From: Planctomycetota bacterium
GTDB lineage: Bacteria > Planctomycetota > Phycisphaerae > UBA1845
NCBI GenBank assembly: GCA_022566435.1
Contig: JADFIX010000279.1
Coordinates: 1-6,139, forward strand
Direction of reading: 5' to 3'
DNA length: 6,139 nucleotides
Position numbers and translations under genes: made by a program. The notes below the pieces were generated by a model. It worked only from the letters and a program-made list of their open reading frames with translations. It was not told where the DNA came from and made no database searches. This document shows, one piece after another, positions 4,683 to 6,139 of this stretch. Every line of letters begins with the position of its first letter. Positions within the stretch are counted from its first letter, which is position 1.

Positions 4683-6139
4683 CTACTCCATCACCGATCC
4701 CAGCGAGCAGACGGGAGCCCACTGCCCGTCTTTCATTTGGAATAAGTGGCTGGAGCCTCCGGCGTCGACGTTTAGGTCCAAGCACATGTAATTTTTATAC
4801 ACCGTCCAATCTACCGAGCCGTAACCGAACGAATCTTCCGACCGAGGGCGAGCACGCTCGATGAGTTGTGCGTCATCGGGGTTTTTCATGGACATCTCTC
4901 GGAGCGTTCCGTCTTCGGTCTTGTAAAGTAAGTATGCGTATTCGCCCGCTTTCAGCACAGCCCCTTGCTTTTTGGCCAGCAGCGCGTGATCCGGGAATCC
5001 GTGGTCGAAGTCACGCAAGCGTTCGCCGTGAAACGCCAAGCCGAGCAAGAGTCTTGCGGCGGCAAGGTTCGTGTCAGTGATCTCGAGGGCTTGACGCGGC
5101 TTATCTTTGGGCATGCTGTATATCAGCATTCCAATTGCCTCGGCCGCTCCGCACAACAACGTCGGATCCGTCGAATCATCGACTATTTTGTCAAGGAACG
5201 GCAAGAACGCGAGATCCGCCTGTTGCCCGATGACCTTGAATACGCGACCGCGATCCTCCCCTTCGACGCGCCGATACAACGCCTCCAAACGCTCGCGTGT
5301 TTCAGGGTCGCCGATATCCTTGAGCGCCTGACCGACATCGTGTGCGTGAAAGTGAAAGTGTGCGGGCTGTTTGGTGAACAAGTCCTCCAAAAGGACGGGG
5401 ACGCCAGTGTAGTCGCCTAGTTTCCCCAACACGCGGGCGGCGTAGAGATGCGAAAAACAGTTGTCCGTCTTCAGCAGCGTTTGTAGCATCGGCTTCGCGG
5501 CCAGGTCGGGAAAGGCTTCCATCAGAAGCAGTATGTCCTTTTGCAGGCCCGCTTGATGTTGGTCGCCGGCATCCGTATCGAGAAGTAAACGTACGAGTTC
5601 GGCGGCAAGGGTGTTGCCGCCAATTGATTCGATTGCCTTGCGGAGGGCATAGCGGGTGTTTGAATTCGGTGCCCCGACCAACTCTCGCAGAAGCTGGGGC
5701 CGCAGTGCCTCAGCGCCCGCGAGCTCCGGCAGCGCCATCGCCGCGTATTGTTCGGACCCATCCCTGTGTTCCAAGAGCCATCGAAGAACCGGTTTGACCG
5801 CGCGCTGATCACCCGTCTTTCCCACTGCGAGCAGAATATGCCTTGGCCAAGTGTAATCCTTATCGCGACTTTGTTGCAGCATTTCCAGCAAGACAGGTAC
5901 GGCCCGCGGGTCGCCGGTTTTGGCCAATGTATCGACCAGGGCGATCGAATCTTGAATCTCATGGTGGGTGCAATAGTCCAGCAGAAACTCTGTCGCATCA
6001 GGTTGCCCTGTCCAGGCCATGCGCTGGATGGCCCGCACGCCTGCCTTCTTGATTGACCGATCGGAGTTCACAAGAGCACGTTTCAACACTTGATACACTT
6101 TCGGATACTCAGCGAAATCGGTGAGAAAGCTGACTAGGT
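4683..6139 (-). CDS. HEAT-repeat protein with unassigned C-terminal domain, 5' end cut by window
   Basis: The frame is open from the right edge to the TAG at 4683: 484 visible residues with no start required inside the window. A GTG at 6098 is possible but 13 further in-frame codons precede it and a helix continues through them, so the gene most likely starts outside. From the edge to about residue 340 there are roughly nine HEAT-like helix pairs, for example ALVDTLAKTGDPRAVPVLLE (66-85), LLAVGKTGDQRAVKPVLRWL (102-121), YAARVLGKLGDYTGVPVLLE (232-251) and VFKVIGQQADLAFLPFLDKI (299-318), with the PBS-lyase-type 'GDxRAVPxL' turn. Such solenoids bind other proteins. A His cluster, HFHFHAH, sits at 260-266. 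Residues about 390-484 change character: Tyr/Asp/Gly-rich, probably beta (AYLLYKTEDGTLREMSMKN, then YGSVDWTVYKNYMCLDLNV), ending in DGQWAPVCSLGSVME. I recognise no family for this part. No catalytic motif is visible. Partner, location and function are unknown. Confidence 0.88.
   Translation of the reverse strand, partial: LVSFLTDFAEYPKVYQVLKRALVNSDRSIKKAGVRAIQRMAWTGQPDATEFLLDYCTHHEIQDSIALVDTLAKTGDPRAVPVLLEMLQQSRDKDYTWPRHILLAVGKTGDQRAVKPVLRWLLEHRDGSEQYAAMALPELAGAEALRPQLLRELVGAPNSNTRYALRKAIESIGGNTLAAELVRLLLDTDAGDQHQAGLQKDILLLMEAFPDLAAKPMLQTLLKTDNCFSHLYAARVLGKLGDYTGVPVLLEDLFTKQPAHFHFHAHDVGQALKDIGDPETRERLEALYRRVEGEDRGRVFKVIGQQADLAFLPFLDKIVDDSTDPTLLCGAAEAIGMLIYSMPKDKPRQALEITDTNLAAARLLLGLAFHGERLRDFDHGFPDHALLAKKQGAVLKAGEYAYLLYKTEDGTLREMSMKNPDDAQLIERARPRSEDSFGYGSVDWTVYKNYMCLDLNVDAGGSSHLFQMKDGQWAPVCSLGSVME

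Noticed and set aside
6096..6098. GTG start for the HEAT-repeat gene at 6098
   Set aside because: The frame stays open for 13 more codons to the window edge with helix-like sequence and no ribosome binding site before the GTG; the true start is probably outside.

Overview
The window looks like ordinary chromosome from a planctomycete-type bacterium (Planctomycetota, possibly Phycisphaerae). This is inferred from moderately high GC, a large secreted PQQ-like beta-propeller protein with an N-terminal helical/TPR-like part, a HEAT-repeat protein of the style common in that phylum, and dispersed palindromic repeats between genes. All four genes lie on the minus strand, so they read from the right end of the window to the left.

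Layout in reading order. (1) 6139-4683: a HEAT-repeat protein whose true start lies beyond the right edge. (2) 4682-4421: a 262-base gap with two stem-loops, a cluster of degenerate heptamer repeats and a consensus -10 box very close to the next start. (3) 4420-3266: a complete NifS/IscS-type cysteine desulfurase. (4) 3265-2959: a 307-base gap with a compound palindrome (a REP-like element made of two hairpins), a plausible sigma-70 promoter and a good ribosome binding site. (5) 2958-2074: a complete S-methyl-5'-thioadenosine phosphorylase, mtnP. (6) 2021-1: a secreted PQQ-like propeller protein, 52 bases downstream of mtnP, open without interruption to the left edge where its C-terminus is cut off.

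Two genes concern sulfur metabolism. The desulfurase takes sulfur from cysteine for Fe-S clusters or thiolation, and MtnP is the first step in recycling methylthioadenosine to methionine. Each seems to have its own promoter, so the pairing is suggestive rather than an operon. mtnP and the propeller gene may be co-transcribed. No cysteine-biosynthesis, isc, suf or nif partner and no other methionine-salvage gene is present.

I found no tRNA, rRNA, CRISPR array, transposase, phage gene, toxin-antitoxin pair or defence gene. I do not see an undescribed system here. The most interesting signals are the two unrelated intergenic repeat families, the apparently leaderless desulfurase promoter, the CxC-containing C-terminal extension of MtnP, and the unassigned C-terminal domain of the HEAT protein.
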